The translations under genes were made by a program, and so were the position numbers. Positions 56,402 to 56,928 of a stretch of 56,928 bases of DNA are shown here, piece after piece. The notes beneath the pieces are model-generated. The model was not told where the DNA came from and ran no database searches. It saw only the letters and a list, made by a program, of their open reading frames with translations. Where the stretch lies: the NCBI RefSeq assembly GCF_017888565.1, contig NZ_JAGHFX010000048.1:1-56928 (forward strand), in the 5' to 3' direction. The stretch is from Clostridium sp. (GTDB taxonomy: Bacteria > Bacillota > Clostridia > Clostridiales > Clostridiaceae). Positions within the stretch are counted from its first letter, which is position 1; every line of letters begins with the position of its first letter.

Positions 56402-56845
56402 ATGAAAGATATAAAAGATTTAATTAATGAAAATAAATTAACTTTATCTACTTTAGTTGTCTTTACAAGAGCAGAGCATACAATTCATAAGAAGGAGATT
56501 GAAACTATAAAAGAAAGCGGGCTTACAACTGCTCAATTTGGTGTTTTAGAAGCTCTATATAATAAAGGTAATTTAAAGATATGCGAATTAATAGAAAAAA
56601 TATTAACTACTTCTGGAAATATAACAGTAGTTATAAAAAATCTAGAAAAGGATGGATTAATCAAAAGGATTGAAGATCCTAATGATAAAAGGTCTTGTAT
56701 AATATCCTTAACAGATAAGGGAAAAGACACTATAGAAAATATTTTACCATATCATATTAAAAATATTGAAAATATTTTTAGTATACTTACTGATGAAGAA
56801 AAAATAACTTTAAAAAATATCTTAAAAAAATTTAAAAATATATAA
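56402..56845 (+). CDS. MarR-family transcriptional regulator
   Basis: This 147-residue winged-helix repressor has the TTAQFGVLEALYNKG motif (about 42-56), recognition helix LTTSGNITVVIKNLEKDGLI (about 69-88), wing RIEDPNDKRSCIISLTDKG and a C-terminal dimer helix. The N-terminal long helix (TLSTLVVFTRAEHTIHKKE) is typical of the group beside quinone or flavin reductase genes. There is no ribosome binding site: the ATG lies 7 bases after the -10 box, so the mRNA is probably leaderless. The operator in its promoter recurs downstream at 56867, which suggests a regulated gene beyond the window. Confidence 0.9.
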   Translation: MKDIKDLINENKLTLSTLVVFTRAEHTIHKKEIETIKESGLTTAQFGVLEALYNKGNLKICELIEKILTTSGNITVVIKNLEKDGLIKRIEDPNDKRSCIISLTDKGKDTIENILPYHIKNIENIFSILTDEEKITLKNILKKFKNI

Positions 56846-56928
56846 AAATAATTTTTTTAAATATATATCACTAATTAGTGATATATATTTAAAAAAATTA
56901 TTTTTATATATTTTTAAATTTTTTTAAG
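56821..56928. repeat. Perfect 108-bp palindrome at the window end
   Basis: Positions 56821-56874 and 56875-56928 are exact reverse complements (54-base arms, no loop). The centre is the MarR operator palindrome ATCACTAATTAGTGAT. The left arm includes the last 25 bases of the MarR gene, which makes a natural palindrome improbable. It looks like a fold-back at a contig end, although a real inverted duplication of the region is possible. Confidence 0.9.

Overview
The window reads as chromosomal DNA of a low-GC Gram-positive anaerobe, most likely Clostridium sensu stricto. The evidence is very AT-rich DNA, strong AGGAGG-type ribosome binding sites, short intergenic hairpin terminators, a clostridial adenine riboswitch, a Bacillus/Clostridium-type LexA box and an LPXTG-anchored giant glycosidase. 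The glycosidases point to a host- or gut-associated organism that feeds on glycans. No rRNA, tRNA or CRISPR array was seen. The left edge cuts a sensor kinase gene, and the right edge lies inside a perfect 108-bp palindrome that looks like a contig end.

Layout. 1-6.2 kb: a sugar-uptake locus with a sensor kinase (partial) and a lipoprotein binding protein on the minus strand, divergent from two permeases and a cytoplasmic parallel beta-helix glycosidase (GH110-like). Both promoters carry cre-like sites. 6.7-11.1 kb: a membrane protein, purine nucleoside phosphorylase divergent from a YeiL-like Crp/Fnr regulator, an HxlR regulator divergent from a TIGR04076-type protein, an acetyltransferase remnant and a rubredoxin-like protein. 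11.5-17.7 kb: a DUF4317 protein, maltose-type acetyltransferase, a TDT-family transporter with a redox C_GCAxxG_C_C protein, a Cof-type HAD phosphatase, and a DUF2087 regulator fused to a decayed GIY-YIG domain. 18.0-24.5 kb: a 2179-residue cell-wall-anchored GH2 beta-galactosidase with two LamG-like domains and six FIVAR repeats.

24.7-36.9 kb: a MarR/methyltransferase pair, an AraC remnant, aldo-keto reductase, a DEAD-box helicase interrupted by a UAA codon, adenosine deaminase under an adenine riboswitch, a pRiA4b ORF-3-like protein, UV endonuclease UvsE, a chemoreceptor and a secreted GH18 chitinase. 37-42 kb: a LexA-box operon with DNA polymerase IV, an ArsR/ArsC arsenate unit, a DUF4177 protein, a DMT exporter and a small unknown protein. 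42.5-47.5 kb: a histidine kinase, response regulator and ABC-2 exporter (one ATPase, two permeases), with the ribosome binding site of the ATPase gene inside a hairpin.

47.5-53.4 kb is the most unusual part. Two degenerate IS30-family remnants in direct orientation flank a compact cluster. It holds a 26-residue Cys-free peptide gene, a leaky terminator, a radical SAM/SPASM enzyme with an N-terminal PqqD-like domain, an MFS transporter, an oligopeptide-binding-protein homologue with no signal peptide (frameshifted at an A9 run) and a Cys-rich protein. It looks like a RiPP (modified peptide) system that I cannot assign to a named family. 53.8-56.9 kb: small unknown proteins, a dihydrofolate-reductase-like remnant, a frameshifted DUF2085 gene, a zinc-ribbon gene with an AUA start position, and a MarR gene whose mRNA is probably leaderless.

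Several breaks fall in homopolymers (A9, T7, possibly G7), so some broken genes may reflect sequencing error rather than biology. All family names rest on reading motifs by eye. No database search was run.
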